Shown one piece after another: positions 63,571 to 64,000 of a DNA stretch of 64,000 nucleotides. How positions within the stretch are numbered: position 1 is the stretch's first letter; each line of letters begins with the position of its first letter. Origin of the DNA: Dendrolimus kikuchii (taxonomy: Eukaryota; Arthropoda; Insecta; Lepidoptera; Lasiocampidae); assembly GCA_019925095.2 (NCBI GenBank), contig CM034389.1, positions 28,403,728-28,467,727 of the forward strand. Reading direction: 5' to 3'. Under the pieces are notes generated by a model. The model searched no databases, was not told the DNA's origin, and was given only the letters and a program-made list of their open reading frames with translations. Made by a program: the position numbers and the translations under genes.

Positions 63571-64000
63571 AATGTTATGATTAGTTCAAGCTGGAATAGT
63601 CACTGAAACCCCAAATAAACAAGTTTTAAAAAAGACTGTCGTTACCATGAATAACCGTTACAAACAACAGGTTACAAAAGAGGAAAGCTCTATTCTTGCT
63701 AAGGAATATATTGCGTCATCAAACCCAATTCCCTGTCGCTAAGAAAGGGTCGGAGCCCACATTCACTTGCACGATACAAAACTACCTTACTTGTAACTGT
63801 AAAACGATAGGCAGTCTTGCGGACGAGGCTTCTACGCGAAGGGATGTAGGCTTTGGGTCAACCACAATTCTGTTCATGTTATTTCAGTTCATTTTAGTTC
63901 AATTGCGTTCCGATGACAAAGCCGTGGTAACTTAGTACTATGAATAATATACGCGTCACTAGTTAGATTATACGCAGTTATATCTGTACTAGTATGAATT
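63571..64000. other. Non-coding or unassigned DNA to window end
   Basis: A 79-codon + frame (63696-63935) has no motif I recognise. No repeat match in the window. A gene continuing beyond the edge cannot be excluded. Confidence 0.3.

Overview
The window looks like a piece of an insect genome, most probably a moth or butterfly (Lepidoptera). It is AT-rich, has no bacterial operon structure, and carries polyadenylation signals. It is crowded with nested eukaryotic transposable elements: Helitron-type elements, SINEs, several non-LTR retrotransposon families, one BEL/Pao LTR retrotransposon, and hAT-, Harbinger- and pogo-like DNA elements. Only two host protein genes can be called with confidence. 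Both encode tail-anchored microsomal cytochrome b5, at 908-1288 and 20583-20966 on the + strand. They are paralogues in direct orientation, about 19 kb apart, each with an uninterrupted reading frame.

Layout. 0-4.6 kb: first cytochrome b5 gene, two clean hairpins, Helitron-like remnants and a probable solo LTR (3412-4121). 4.9-5.9 kb: a 1-kb DNA element with 19-bp terminal inverted repeats and an exact internal 162-bp duplication. 6.0-11.9 kb: a BEL/Pao retrotransposon on the minus strand, with gag and pol in one frame separated by a single TGA and a broken integrase. 12-20 kb: overlapping fragments of at least five non-LTR families, SINEs and a Helitron-type element. 20.1-21.4 kb: second cytochrome b5 gene. 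21.5-64 kb: no further gene I can defend. This part is a mosaic of Helitron-type elements (2 families), about 12 copies of a 300-bp SINE-like repeat, about 15 pieces of the 3' end of one RTE-like LINE (partly in tandem), an R4/Dong-type LINE seated in (TAA)n, tRNA-derived SINEs, MITE-like elements, and several long inverted repeats that should form RNA hairpins if transcribed.

How it works together. The two cytochrome b5 proteins would be electron carriers on the cytoplasmic face of the endoplasmic reticulum, serving desaturases, elongases, sterol enzymes and P450s. Nothing else here forms a pathway with them. The rest records transposition. Several insertions can be read exactly because an uninterrupted copy exists in the same window. 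One Helitron lies inside one arm of a 234-bp inverted repeat whose other arm is empty, and one SINE lies inside an R4/Dong copy that has an empty relative at 12 kb.

Limits. Genes with introns cannot be excluded from AT-rich stretches by reading alone. Family names for repeats rest on visible ends, target-site duplications and protein motifs, not on database matches.
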